Assembly: GCA_944739405.2 (NCBI GenBank)
Contig: OX123182.2
Span: 46,067,598-46,131,597, forward strand
Direction of reading: 5' to 3'
Source of the DNA: Euclidia mi
Lineage: Eukaryota; Arthropoda; Insecta; Lepidoptera; Erebidae
Length of the DNA: 64,000 nt
Of the stretch, positions 42,985 to 53,639 are shown piece by piece. The stretch's first letter is position 1; every line of letters begins with the position of its first letter. A program made the position numbers and the translations under genes. Under the pieces are notes generated by a model. The model had not been told where the DNA came from. It did no database searches and saw nothing but the letters and a program-made list of their open reading frames with translations.

Positions 42985-44239
42985 ATACCGAAAGTTTGTT
43001 GTATTGTCGTAAGTTGTATTATGCTACCCATATGATTATATTGTTTGTTTACTACTTACGATTTTATAACGAATTTATGCTTAGTACCCAAAATTAAAAA
43101 AACCTATTCAAAGCCGTAAGTATCGTCAATGTATTAATCAACATGTAACAGGTTTTCGCCTAGCGAGCGCTCACGCTAGTCGTACCAGCACCCAAACTAT
43201 CCGATAACCGAAACCTTAAATAAAACTTGTATCGTATTAATCTCTGTATCAAGTTACGAAATTTTAAATCCGTATACTGAATCTTCGGTATAGTATAATT
43301 TGAATTTAAGGGTGTACGTACGATTGTACGGCGCCGACGTAGAAATGTCTTTTAAAATGATTGTGTCTAGTTAACATTCACACAGATGCATGCGGGTGGC
43401 TCAAGATCATTCTATGTGAAGAGCCTTCGCGGTGGCCTACGTGCAGCAGTAGATGTATATTGGCTGATATAATAAAATTCCAAACACTTATTTCTTAGTA
43501 ATTTTAGAACTATGGGCGTTACACAAGACTACTTCAATATGTAGTTACTGAAGGTTTTGCAGTAGTGTTCTGAATGTCTATTGAAATCGTCGCAAATTCT
43601 ACACACGAAACACGAAGCTCGTTATGTTTATCTGTTGCATTCGGTGCTGTTTGCTTTACAATGTAAATGCAGTTTACGACGCTCCCGAGAATTCTGGCCA
43701 GTTATACCCTGTTATACTGTTTTAGGTATCTTGCAATCTACAGACGTACATTTCAATGAATCGACTTGACTATATTCAATATGTTTTGAAAACCACTAGT
43801 GATGAGTGTAAATTCAAAATACATTGAAATATGTTACTGCAATTTCCTTCGTCTAAAGATATTCTGAAAACAATGGACGGTATAAATAGTTGGGTATAGT
43901 ACGATACGTTATGAGAAGTATTATTATTGTAAACCTCCACCCACCATATCGTCGAACGAGTTTATAATTTACATATAGTTGACGTTATTATCATTTTGTG
44001 AGGTTGCTGCACAGAAATTGAACGTAATTATTGTCTTGGTAGCACAACAATGTAGGTACTGTATCTTTATCCTTACTGAGATTCTAATGTTAATTTATTT
44101 GTGTAGTTAGTTGGTGTTAAGTTATTTGGGTCTCAGGGAAATGATATACTTTTACAAAATATTTTCAGGGGTGAATATAGGTACTGCTATAACTGAATGC
44201 AAATACATAGAACACTAAATCTTATTTTTTTAAATCATA
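42985..44239. other. No gene; short LINE tail near 43385-43480
   Basis: Non-coding. AGAGCCTTCGCGGTGGCCTA, CGTGCAGCAGTAGATG and TTGGCTGATATAATA (43422-43475) match the CCAGCAGTGGACGTCTTTTG-type LINE end seen also at 51.6 kb. Confidence 0.5.
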
Positions 44240-44244
44240 CATTT

Positions 44245-44481
44245 TGTTGGGACATGTGCAGTGTATGACGCAACAATACAATGCATTGCATCATATTAAT
44301 TACGAGGTAGCGCGCCTGCATACTCCACCCAGTCAGTTCCCTACCGTCTAAACGACAACTTGTATACTTGATTCGATTCCGCGCAAATAAATTCGGTAAA
44401 CTCAAAACCCCTTTTATTGAAGAGTGACCTTCAACAACAAGACACAGTGAACACGTATATAATACTAGAAAGATCATTACA
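44245..44481 (+). repeat. 5' LTR of the CsRn1-like element
   Basis: Starts TGTTGGGACATG and ends TCATTACA. AATAAA at 44386-44391 may serve as the polyadenylation signal. It differs from the 3' LTR by CTAAACG against CAAAACG and GGTAAAC against GGTTAAC. Confidence 0.94.
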
Positions 44482-44482
44482 G

Positions 44483-44500
44483 TGGTGACCCCGACGTGAT
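44483..44500 (+). promoter_or_regulatory. tRNA-Trp primer-binding site
   Basis: TGGTGACCCCGACGTGAT starts two bases after the 5' LTR end (one G between). All 18 bases are complementary to the 3' end of animal tRNA-Trp plus CCA, the primer known for the CsRn1 family. Confidence 0.9.
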
Positions 44501-44655
44501 ATATTTTTTTGGACAGTGCGGTTATATTACATAGTGCAGCGAACAGGGTAGCGGAATTTGACTCCTTGCTAGAGCGTAGTTACAGCCTTGCAAGTTAGTT
44601 TTAGTGCTCAAGGGAAACTTTTGAAATAAACCGGTGTACGAACTAAATACAAAAA

Positions 44656-45546
44656 ATGAATAAGCCTGCAGTTACGGGACAAGGTCAAGCCGAAATTACC
44701 GCGACAACACAGTCAGTCACAGATCTAGCAGCGATATCCGTTTCATCGAAGATACCGGAATTTTGGAAGGACATGCCGAAATTATGGTTTGCTCAATTCG
44801 ATTCGATATTGGAGCCGCAGAAACAAGGAGATACTACGAAATTCAACATGGTAGTAGCGAAGTTGGGCAGGGACGCCTTACAGCAAGTATATGATCTTAT
44901 TATTACGCCACCTGAAAATGGAAAGTATGAAGCCATAAGAAACAGATTAATTACCGTTTACGAGGAGAGCGCTGAACGACAATTTAACAAGCTAGTTTCG
45001 GAGATGGATTTAGGAACTCAACGCCCGTCACAACTTCTGAGAAGAATGTCAGAGCTTGCCACTAACACTCAGGTCTCCACAGAAGCATTGAAACGTCTAT
45101 GGATATCTAGACTTCCGGGTTCGGTGAAAGCAGTTCTATCGGTGGCACAGGATACGAAATTAGACGAATTAGCCGCGTTAGCCGACAAGATCATGGAAAA
45201 TCTACGCCCTATGGAAATTGCCGCAGTATCAACGCCGACGTCGACAGTATCAGTGACGCCAAATATGACCGAGCAACTGGCAGAAATGACAAGGGAACTA
45301 CGAACGCTGCGAGTGGAAATTAATGAAATTAGAGGACGACAGCAGCAGTATGATAACGGCAACCCGTGGAATAGAAACAGGTCAAGGTCACGTTCACTGC
45401 CCAGAGGACCACCGAGGACCCCGCAGAGCCCAAACTGGCTCTGCAGGTATCATTTTCGTTACAGGAATCGGGCTAGAGCGTGTGAGAAGCCCTGCAACTG
45501 GAAGCAGCCGAGGAAAAGCGACAAGAATGACGAGTCGGAAAACTAG
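44656..45546 (+). CDS. gag: Gag of the CsRn1-like element
   Basis: 296 codons from an ATG 155 bases after the primer site, to the TAG at 45544-45546. The capsid-like part occupies about residues 30-190 (IPEFWKDMPKLWFAQFDSIL ... LPGSVKAVLS), followed by a coiled-coil-like stretch (MTEQLAEMTRELRTLRVEI), an Arg/Ser-rich segment, and a zinc motif C263-x2-H266-x9-C276-x3-C280 (CRYHFRYRNRARACEKPC). This CHCC arrangement, instead of the usual CCHC knuckle, is characteristic of CsRn1-family gag. Gag assembles the particle and packages element RNA. Pol follows in the -1 frame with a short overlap. No break is seen. Confidence 0.92.
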   Translation: MNKPAVTGQGQAEITATTQSVTDLAAISVSSKIPEFWKDMPKLWFAQFDSILEPQKQGDTTKFNMVVAKLGRDALQQVYDLIITPPENGKYEAIRNRLITVYEESAERQFNKLVSEMDLGTQRPSQLLRRMSELATNTQVSTEALKRLWISRLPGSVKAVLSVAQDTKLDELAALADKIMENLRPMEIAAVSTPTSTVSVTPNMTEQLAEMTRELRTLRVEINEIRGRQQQYDNGNPWNRNRSRSRSLPRGPPRTPQSPNWLCRYHFRYRNRARACEKPCNWKQPRKSDKNDESEN

Positions 45547-48500
45547 ATGCGGTGCAGCCTATTGCGATGGGAGACTGCGTCGAGCCAGAAAAGAACCATC
45601 GTTTGTGTATAAGGGACAGAACAACCGGAACCCGTTTTCTGGTAGACACAGGTGCCAACGTCTCCGTCTTACCGGTAAGTCAGTTTAAGTGCGAACAATT
45701 ACTCAGTGAATATAAACTCTTTGCAGCGAATAACACCGAAATTAGAACGTATGGTATTAAAACATTAGAGTTAAATTTAGGGTTGCGTAGAAGCTTGAAA
45801 TGGACTTTTATAATTTGTGATGTTAAGCAAGCTATCATAGGTGCTGATTTTCTAGAATACTATAAATTAGTGGTAGATATATATAATAGGAGACTTACAG
45901 ACAGTATAACAAATTTACGTGTAATAGGGTGCGTTACAAAGCATGATCAGCCTTCAATTAGGAGTATACAAAGCGACAACCCCTACCGAGAGATTTTAGA
46001 GGAATTTTCAAGTATAACTAAGCCTATTATGTACAAGGAACCAACTCATTCCGTGTATCACCATATCATAACTTCCGGTTCCCCGGTTTTCGCGCGGCCA
46101 AGGCCATTACCTCCAGACCGGTATATGAAAGTAAAGGAAGAATTTCATAAAATGCAGGAATTAGGTATTTGTAGGCCTAGTAAAGGAGAATGGGCCAGTC
46201 CGCTACACGTAGTTTTAAAAAAGGATGGCCAATTACGTCCATGCGGAGACTACAGAGCGCTTAACGCTATTACGAAACCAGATCGATACCCAGTACCACG
46301 ACTTCAAGATTTTACATATGTGTTACCTAATAAGAAATACTATACTAGGTTAGATTTGAAAAGAGCTTATCATATTATAGCAGTTGCGGCAGAAGATGTA
46401 GAGAAAACCAGTATATGTACGCCATTTGGTTTATATGAATTCCCCAGGATGAGTTTTGGTCTTAGGAATGCCGCCCAAACCTTCCAAAGGTTTATGGATC
46501 AACAGGTATTAAAGGGAATAGAACGCCTAGAAGATAAAAGCGGTAAATCAGCAATTTTCTGTTATCTAGATGATATTTTGGTAGCGTCAGACACAGAAGA
46601 GATAAACAAAAAACACGTTAGGATTCTGTTTAATAGATTTAATGAATTAGGTATTACAATTAATGTAAGTAAATGTGTTTTCGGGCAGTCAGAAGTAGAA
46701 TTTCTAGGGTATTTCGTGTCGGAGGACGGCATAAGCCCATTGCCGGATAAGGTGAAGGCTATTGCCGACTATAAGCGACCAGAAACGATAGAACAATTAC
46801 GTAGGTTTTTAGGAATGATCAATTTTTATAGGTCACACCTCCCTCACGCCGCAGAACACCAGGCTGTACTTAATAATTTTTTACACAATTCGAAGAAAAA
46901 GGATAAAACTAAAATCGGTTGGGACGAAAAGAGTATTGAAGCTTTTGAACAATGTAGGGATAGCCTTAAAAGCGCCGTTACATTGTCTCACCCTAGCGTA
47001 GATGTACCTTTAGCCTTAATGACGGATGCGTCAGATACTTGTGTCGGTGCTGTGCTGCAGCAAAAGATTGAGGATAAATGGTTACCGCTAGGATATTTTT
47101 CAAAGAGACTATCAGACACACAGCGAAAATATTGTACTTATGATAAAGAACTATCTGCCATTTACATGTCGATGGTACATTTCAAAAATATGATAGAAGG
47201 GCGACAGATAACGATTTTTACGGATCACAAGCCGTTGATATACGCTTTTACAAAGATTAGAAGTGATAAAGAAATTCCTAGAAGAGCCAGACAGTTAATG
47301 TATATCAGCGAATTTACGAGCGATATACAACACATAAACGGCTCAGAGAATACAGTAGCAGACGCATTATCGCGTGTTGAGTCTATTTTGTGTCCAACCA
47401 CGATAGATTACGGAGAATTAGCTCGCGCACAGGACGCAGAGTGTAGAGTTACCGACTCAGATAGTAATAAGCACGAATTCAAATACATAGTTGTACCAGG
47501 CTCTGATAAGAGAATATATTGCGAAGTCTCGACGGATACCGCTAGACCGTATTTACCAAAGAAATTTAGGAAATTAGCCTTCGACAGTATTCATAACTTA
47601 AGTCACCCAGGCATTCGTTCGACTAGGAAGTTAGTAACTAAAAGATTTTTTTGGCCAGGAATGAATAAGGAGGTAAATGAGTGGGCAAAAACGTGCACAT
47701 CTTGCCAAAAAGCCAAGATAAGTAGACACACACTTTCAGACTTAGTAGATTTTCCGAAATGTACGAAATTCGAACAAATTCATACTGACATAGTTGGTCC
47801 GTTACCTACGTCACGCCATGGGTATCGTTATTGCGTAACAATTATGGACCGTTTCACGCGTTGGCCAGAAGCTATTCCAGTTTCAGACATATCAGCTGAC
47901 ACGGTTTCTAGCGTAATATTTAAAGAGTGGATATGTAGATTTGGTTGCCCTAGTAGAATAACCACAGACCAAGGAAGACAATTTGAAAGCGATCTCTTTA
48001 GCGCACTTATGAAACTATTAGGCGTACAAAAAATTCATACTACGGCGTACCACCCACAGAGTAATGGATTAATAGAAAGATGGCATCGTTCATTGAAAAA
48101 TGCGTTAACAGCGAGATTGGCCGATAGGGTGGATTGGGCAGACGAATTACCGACGGTTATGTTAGGGTTAAGAGCCGCGTTAAGAACTGACACTGGATAT
48201 AGTGCCGCAGAATTGATGTATGGACAACCTTTAAGATTACCATCAGATTTTTTCCAGCAAAGTAGCCAAAGCGACAGTCACCATGATTACATAGTACAGT
48301 TACGCAAAACAATTAGTTCAATGAAACCTCAGAGTAGATCAGTTAGCGGTAGTAGAAAAATATTTGTAAGTAAAGATTTAAAGTTGTGTACACATGTGTT
48401 TATACGGAACGAAATGGTTAAGAAGTCCTTATCTCCAACATACGAAGGCCCTTATCGCGTGTTGAATAGGACAGATAAAGTATATACCATCCAGTTGCCT

Positions 48501-48713
48501 AATAGAACCGCAAAGGTATCCATTGATAGGTTAAAAGCCGCGCATATTTTGAACGAACAGACAAAGGATGAGAACTGTAATAAATTCGATAACAATGTTA
48601 GTATTAATCGTACCACAACACCTATGATACAAACCGGTAAAAAGAATTCTGACAATAAAGTTATAACTAGAAGTGGACGCGTAGTTAAACCGCGAATAAG
48701 ATTTAATGTGTAA
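45531..48713 (+). CDS. pol: Pol polyprotein of the CsRn1-like element
   Basis: The frame is open from 45531 to 48713 and overlaps the gag end by 16 bases in the -1 register, so it is probably made by ribosomal frameshifting. Counting from codon 45552, order and key residues are: aspartic protease D32 (FLVDTGANVSVLP); reverse transcriptase with LDLKRAYHIIAV and the catalytic YLDD at 338-341; RNase H with D492 (LMTDASD) and TDHKPLIYAF; integrase zinc module H..H..C..C (HNLSHPG ... CTSCQK); DDE core D746, D806, E842 (35 residues between the last two); and a GPY-type C-terminus (EGPYRVL). About 1,053 residues, normal for the family. No internal stop or frameshift, which with the similar LTRs suggests recent activity. 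Confidence 0.93.
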   Translation, partial: RVGKLDAVQPIAMGDCVEPEKNHRLCIRDRTTGTRFLVDTGANVSVLPVSQFKCEQLLSEYKLFAANNTEIRTYGIKTLELNLGLRRSLKWTFIICDVKQAIIGADFLEYYKLVVDIYNRRLTDSITNLRVIGCVTKHDQPSIRSIQSDNPYREILEEFSSITKPIMYKEPTHSVYHHIITSGSPVFARPRPLPPDRYMKVKEEFHKMQELGICRPSKGEWASPLHVVLKKDGQLRPCGDYRALNAITKPDRYPVPRLQDFTYVLPNKKYYTRLDLKRAYHIIAVAAEDVEKTSICTPFGLYEFPRMSFGLRNAAQTFQRFMDQQVLKGIERLEDKSGKSAIFCYLDDILVASDTEEINKKHVRILFNRFNELGITINVSKCVFGQSEVEFLGYFVSEDGISPLPDKVKAIADYKRPETIEQLRRFLGMINFYRSHLPHAAEHQAVLNNFLHNSKKKDKTKIGWDEKSIEAFEQCRDSLKSAVTLSHPSVDVPLALMTDASDTCVGAVLQQKIEDKWLPLGYFSKRLSDTQRKYCTYDKELSAIYMSMVHFKNMIEGRQITIFTDHKPLIYAFTKIRSDKEIPRRARQLMYISEFTSDIQHINGSENTVADALSRVESILCPTTIDYGELARAQDAECRVTDSDSNKHEFKYIVVPGSDKRIYCEVSTDTARPYLPKKFRKLAFDSIHNLSHPGIRSTRKLVTKRFFWPGMNKEVNEWAKTCTSCQKAKISRHTLSDLVDFPKCTKFEQIHTDIVGPLPTSRHGYRYCVTIMDRFTRWPEAIPVSDISADTVSSVIFKEWICRFGCPSRITTDQGRQFESDLFSALMKLLGVQKIHTTAYHPQSNGLIERWHRSLKNALTARLADRVDWADELPTVMLGLRAALRTDTGYSAAELMYGQPLRLPSDFFQQSSQSDSHHDYIVQLRKTISSMKPQSRSVSGSRKIFVSKDLKLCTHVFIRNEMVKKSLSPTYEGPYRVLNRTDKVYTIQLPNRTAKVSIDRLKAAHILNEQTKDENCNKFDNNVSINRTTTPMIQTGKKNSDNKVITRSGRVVKPRIRFNV

Positions 48714-49160
48714 GCGTTATTTATATATGTATGTCTATTTGCGGCGTTACCGTAGTGGGTACTGAGGGCCCCAAGGGGTGTAATTAATTATAGCAGAGTA
48801 GGCCACTATGGTAACCACCCTTAAAAATAGTAGAATAGAGACAAAATTTTAAGTCGGTGCTACATCAGTAGCTATCGCACATGTATAAAATTATATAAGT
48901 ACGTAGTGTAAGGTAAGCAGTAGGATAATATATAGCGTATTGAACAAGTAGCAATAGAATAAAAATCAGCGCAACCTGTATATTCACTTGTATTGAAAAA
49001 TTGCAAGGATAACAATATTTCGAACTCGCAAGTAATTGCGAAATTGCTTTATATAATGAGTAATTATATTTCGTCATTAGATATCCACATTTTGTCAAGG
49101 TTGTACAAGTATATTAAATCAGACGAGTTTATTGTCATATCGCTAAATTGTTTTACAAAA
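48714..49160 (+). other. Spacer between pol and the third frame
   Basis: About 450 bp without a convincing frame. It may carry a splice acceptor or internal start for the downstream frame; a pyrimidine-poor context makes any acceptor call weak. Confidence 0.4.
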
Positions 49161-49415
49161 ATGGGTAAGACATACAGTAAACAGGAAGAGATTATTATCG
49201 CCCAAAACGGTGCAAATAGCGCCAATTTTAGTGAAATAGAAACTCACATGAAAATGTACGGAGCCATGTCCATAGCAATTGTTATACTATTGTCCTTGTT
49301 GATAATATATTTTTGTAGCGGAGCATGTTGTACCAGAACCCGAGGGTGGTTGCGTAAAGAGATGGGCAGGACAGTCCAGCAATTCCAGACCTCTCAGGCT
49401 CAACAGACGGTATAG
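49161..49415 (+). CDS. Small third ORF: predicted myristoylated membrane protein
   Basis: 84 codons from ATG 49161, chosen because the codons give MGKTYS, a classic N-myristoylation signal (MGxxxS), and because AAAATGG is a good insect start context. The same frame is open upstream from about 48993 without an early ATG. After an acidic, polar N-terminus (KQEEIIIAQNGANSANFSE), one membrane segment (about residues 36-51, MSIAIVILLSLLIIYF) is followed by a Cys cluster CSGACC, possible palmitoylation sites, and a basic stretch RTRGWLRKEMGR. It lies where env lies in other elements but is far too small for Env. I know of no assigned function. Its full opening in a young element argues that it is used. 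Confidence 0.65.
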   Translation: MGKTYSKQEEIIIAQNGANSANFSEIETHMKMYGAMSIAIVILLSLLIIYFCSGACCTRTRGWLRKEMGRTVQQFQTSQAQQTV

Positions 49416-49886
49416 AGGTATACTTCATGGCATTTTATTTTCCAAGTGTTTTAATTAAACTTATGATTCTACAACTATGATAACAGTAATATGTTATAGT
49501 GTTAAAATGTTATAAAGAGTGTACCGTAAATACGTATGTATAAATACATATAAATGTAAGTATCTATATAATCATACAAGATATAAATAATGTGTATGAA
49601 TGTTATAATATTCAATTGAACAAACTTATATAACTTATTAGATTTGTGAACATAAATTCGACATTGTTTAAGATTTTGTAACCTTTATAAATATAACAGC
49701 GTATCAAATGTATAATGTGAACCGATCGCAGGTAACGCGTCATTCAATCCGAGCAAGGCGACCATTTTTGCAACGCCGCACATTCCTGTGTGCCTTCTGC
49801 ACTGTTATAAGTAACTTTAAGTTATTGTAATTATGTTAGAACACATGTGATATCGACTTATAGTTTTTTTTTCAGCATTTTTTTTG

Positions 49887-49901
49887 TAAAAGGGGGATGA
49901 C
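49887..49901 (+). promoter_or_regulatory. Polypurine tract of the CsRn1-like element
   Basis: AAAAAGGGGGATGAC directly precedes the 3' LTR. Confidence 0.8.
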
Positions 49902-50138
49902 TGTTGGGACATGTGCAGTGTATGACGCAACAATACAATGCATTGCATCATATTAATTACGAGGTAGCGCGCCTGCATACTCCACCCAGTCAGTTCCCTA
50001 CCGTCAAAACGACAACTTGTATACTTGATTCGATTCCGCGCAAATAAATTCGGTTAACTCAAAACCCCTTTTATTGAAGAGTGACCTTCAACAACAAGAC
50101 ACAGTGAACACGTATATAATACTAGAAAGATCATTACA
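49902..50138 (+). repeat. 3' LTR of the CsRn1-like element
   Basis: 237 bp, same ends as the 5' LTR, followed by the duplication CATTT. Confidence 0.94.
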
Positions 50139-50143
50139 CATTT

Positions 50144-53100
50144 TAAAAACCAGCTCGGTGTATTGACCGCCGCCGCCGCTCAACTGATCGCCGTGAGCTC
50201 GCATTAAAGGTACCTAACACATACAAGCATACGTAGGTACGTACGTATGATTATATACGTATGCTTGGTAGGTACCAAGCAGTCTTATTTTAACACATGG
50301 AAATAATTTATTTTGATTTAGGTACTATCTAAGGAACATTTAATAAAAAACAGGGTCTTATATCATCACACACTGTTTGAAATAATTTTAGGTGAATAAG
50401 TATACTGTCTATGTTGTATTTTAAAAAATTTTGACAAATGCAGATCAACATATCGTAAAATACTTTAATATAGTTCCTTGTAGAAAATGGCACGACTGTG
50501 GAAATTGTAGCACTTTAGAGAGTGATGGACCAATGCCTCGGCAAATTGTGTCATTATTGAGGCAGTCTATATCGCAATATAAACGGACAAAGGCTCATTG
50601 CTAGTAAAGAGTTCGAAGAAAGAGAATTTTATGTTACGATAGTCAGCCAGCAGTCATTCAATCGAAAACCTAATACAATGCCAATATTTAGTTTTAGTTA
50701 GAATAGAAAGCGATCCTTAGAATGACCAATCACCGACGAGGATATCATAGTGGTGATGATGTGATGTTACACATACAACCGAGACCATACAACCAAGATA
50801 GATCTTTTGATGTTGTATTAGTAATGCCTACATTCAATCACAATTATGATGCTTCTTATTTGCTCATTTAATTATTATCCTAGATAAGCTACCCAACCAA
50901 CTTTTATAACATACCGTCAGACGTTCCGAACGCCATTATATTCATGTTGTTTATAATAAATATAATTTCATTTAAAATAATCTAAGATCGATAAGCTATT
51001 AATTAATTATGTAATAACAGCGTTTTTCATGAAAATGGTAATATTACTGACGCGCAGGTTGAGAATAAAATATATAACTACTGATTGAATTATGAATTTC
51101 CCTATAACCCAAATCTTCTATACATGAAATTACCTAACTTTAAATCAAAATGCCTTTTAAATTTGCATGTAACTATCATTGCTTTATATCGGTAGATAAT
51201 AAGGTTATCAAAAATAATCTAAATTCTAACTGTTCACGGGTAAAATATTTTCTGGAGCGGCAAAAGGCGCGCAGGTATTTCAGCACTCATATTAATAAAA
51301 TATTTTTTTAAATAAAGCTGTTGCCGTCGGTAACGATTGCTGCTATTAAGCCGGGGTGATTTCAGTCATAATACAGATAACGTTCAATAAATTTATTAAA
51401 AGCACTCACTAAATCAAGCTACTGGTTTCGGAACCTGGATCTTTATCCACTTTACACACTTATGGATTCGATTAGTATGTTGTGCCTGCGTGCGTGAGTT
51501 TCGTTTTAGAGAAACTAAGTAAGCTGGTACAAAATTTGATATAAATCATTTGAAAACACATGTACTCAAGAATTTTACTGTCTAGTGCGTTGTTGGTTCA
51601 GGTTCGGTCTATGTGGAGAGCCTTGGGGGAGGCATATGTCCAGCAGTGGACGTCTTTTGGCTGATGATAAGTGCGTTGTATATATAATACGCACAAGATA
51701 CGCACACTTGAATAACGATTAAAAGTATGAAGATATCGTAAACTTGATTAGCTAAAGACAAGTATTTATTCATCGGGAATGATTACCGAAACCGTCAATT
51801 ATAATTCACTACAAATAAACCTTTATTAAAGAAATGATTTTGTACAATTCAATCATTCTCGAATACGATGACGTAATATTCCAAAGCGATCATTGGTTCA
51901 TTATTTGGGTTTAAGTTTTAATCATGTTCTGAATAGAGTTGAAATGAATATTGAAATGTATGAAGGTTGTTCAAACAAAAATGTTACGTTAAACAAATCA
52001 AGTACTTTAAAACTGAATGGATTTTATTTGATTTCAAAACAACAGTGACTGATTGAGGATAGCCGCGGTCAATTTGAAAGCAGATTGTGTGATCCCAATC
52101 CCTTTGTTGCATTGAACTGCGAAATCAACACAGTAGTATTTGTTCCGTATACGCTTCATGAGGTTCAAAGATATTGTAGAAAATAGGCACACAAGCTATG
52201 TTACGAGCTAGTTCTATAGATACGTTTCTTTTCAAAATAACTCTCAAATCTTTTGAGCACATTTCGAACACTGTCCTAAATATTTTGATCAAGGGAAGTT
52301 AAGTATCATTAACATTTGTGTGTATGCAGCATAAAAGATTAAGTTTCTCGTAGTTTTGTTTTCTGGAAAAGATGTTTGCATGATCAGTTTTGATAGAGAA
52401 CTCGAATAAAAAGAAAATTAGTGACGGAAATAAAAAAAAAAACAAATAAAACGAGTTCTCGTCCACTATAGGGAATTGCGATGGAACGACAAATACAGAA
52501 TCGAAAAAAGTGAATTTTAAAAACCCAATGCAAACAGACAAACCAAAATCACAGAAAATTTTATTAAGTCTATTATTATTTGGTGCCATTTTGAAGTTAA
52601 ATACGTATTTATACACAACGTACAGTCAAGATAAAATTCAGATACACTTATTCATTTGTCTGCTTTGACTCTTATATTTTTTTTTTTTTGCAATAATAAC
52701 TATTTGTAAATGAGACGCCACACTCAGTCAACATTAAAGTTAGACATGCCATGCAGACTGGCAACGCACTAAACTTGTGACTCCTCTAGTGTTTCATCAG
52801 GCGATGCGTCTTCTCGTTTGCAACATATATTATTATTAAGGACAAACAAAAGTCTACCAAGGTCATACGTGCTATTTCAAAAAATAAGTCACAAACCAGT
52901 GAATCAATTTCATCTCATAATAATAGTCAATACCGAGAATATCCAACACAACACACAATAATAGACTTGATCCCCCAACAATACCATTTTTGAAACAGCG
53001 CGGTCCCTTTTAATTCCACCTAAATTAAGCAATGAAATTTTGAAATGGCATTTGATTTTGTGGCCGCTTTATTGTGGTTTAGATATATGTTGAACGGCAC

Positions 53101-53340
53101 AGATATATATTAAAATTACTAACGTAGATACTCCGGTTCAAGAAACAATACTAAAATTGAAAATCAAATATTAATGACCTTTGATTTGGTGTTAACAAAT
53201 AAAATAATTAGCTTGAATGAATTATTGAAATAAATTTTATGTTCTGAACGTGCAATTAGCCATTGTTGTTGGCTTTAGGTTAAATAACGAATAATTACAC
53301 TGTCAATGAATTGGCTTGGCTATAAAATTGATTGAATTTT
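50144..53340. other. No gene; short LINE tail at about 51605-51672
   Basis: AT-rich non-coding DNA. GTGGAGAGCCTTGGGGGAGG and GTCCAGCAGTGGACGTCTTT followed by TGGCTGATGATAAG at 51613-51669 is a LINE 3'-end fragment. A small CGTACG-rich imperfect palindrome (AAGCATACGTA ... TACGTATGCTT) lies at 50226-50269. The 105-codon minus frame 52299-52616 is Phe-rich and without motif. Confidence 0.45.
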
Positions 53341-53344
53341 TTTT

Positions 53345-53612
53345 TTAAATTTTATTTATATATATCGCCTGTTTCGCCATAGGGGTAGGCAGAGGTGTAA
53401 TATTACACCCACATTTCGCCAGGAACTTTTAGGTTCTACGTAATAGGGGGCGAGCCTATTGCCGTACCAGGCACATTACCTGACTCTGCGCTGCTACTGA
53501 GAATTTCCTAGCGGAAAAACCCAATAACACATTGCCCGACCCGGGAATCGAACCCGAGACCTCCCAATCCCACGCGCACATTTATGCCTCGAGACCAACG
53601 AGGCAGTTGAAT
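53345..53612 (-). mobile_element. tRNA-derived SINE, core form
   Basis: On the minus strand the head is CTGCCTCGTTGGTCTCGAGG with a B box GGGTTCGATTCCCGGG (about 53535-53550), and the tail includes GGTACGGCAATAGGCTCGCC and CCTCTGCCTACCCCTATGGC, ending in ATATATATA. It is the same core as the composite SINEs at 6.9 and 18.1 kb but without their 5' extension, so it shows where the SINE proper begins. Confidence 0.8.
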
Positions 53613-53639
53613 TTGTGGTTCATGATAAAATTTAGTCCG

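Larger units (their letters stand above)
44245..50138 (+). mobile_element. Full-length Ty3/gypsy retrotransposon, CsRn1/Kabuki-like
   Basis: LTRs of 237 bp (44245-44481 and 49902-50138) begin TG and end CA and differ at about 2 sites. The 5-bp duplication CATTT flanks the whole (44240-44244 and 50139-50143). The primer site matches tRNA-Trp, and gag has a CHCC zinc motif; both mark the CsRn1 clade, to which Kabuki of Bombyx belongs. Gag, pol and a small third frame are all open. Length is 5,894 bp. It looks structurally competent and young. Confidence 0.93.

Noticed and set aside
52299..52616. 105-codon Phe-rich minus frame
   Set aside because: Homopolymer-driven composition without a motif or neighbouring gene structure.
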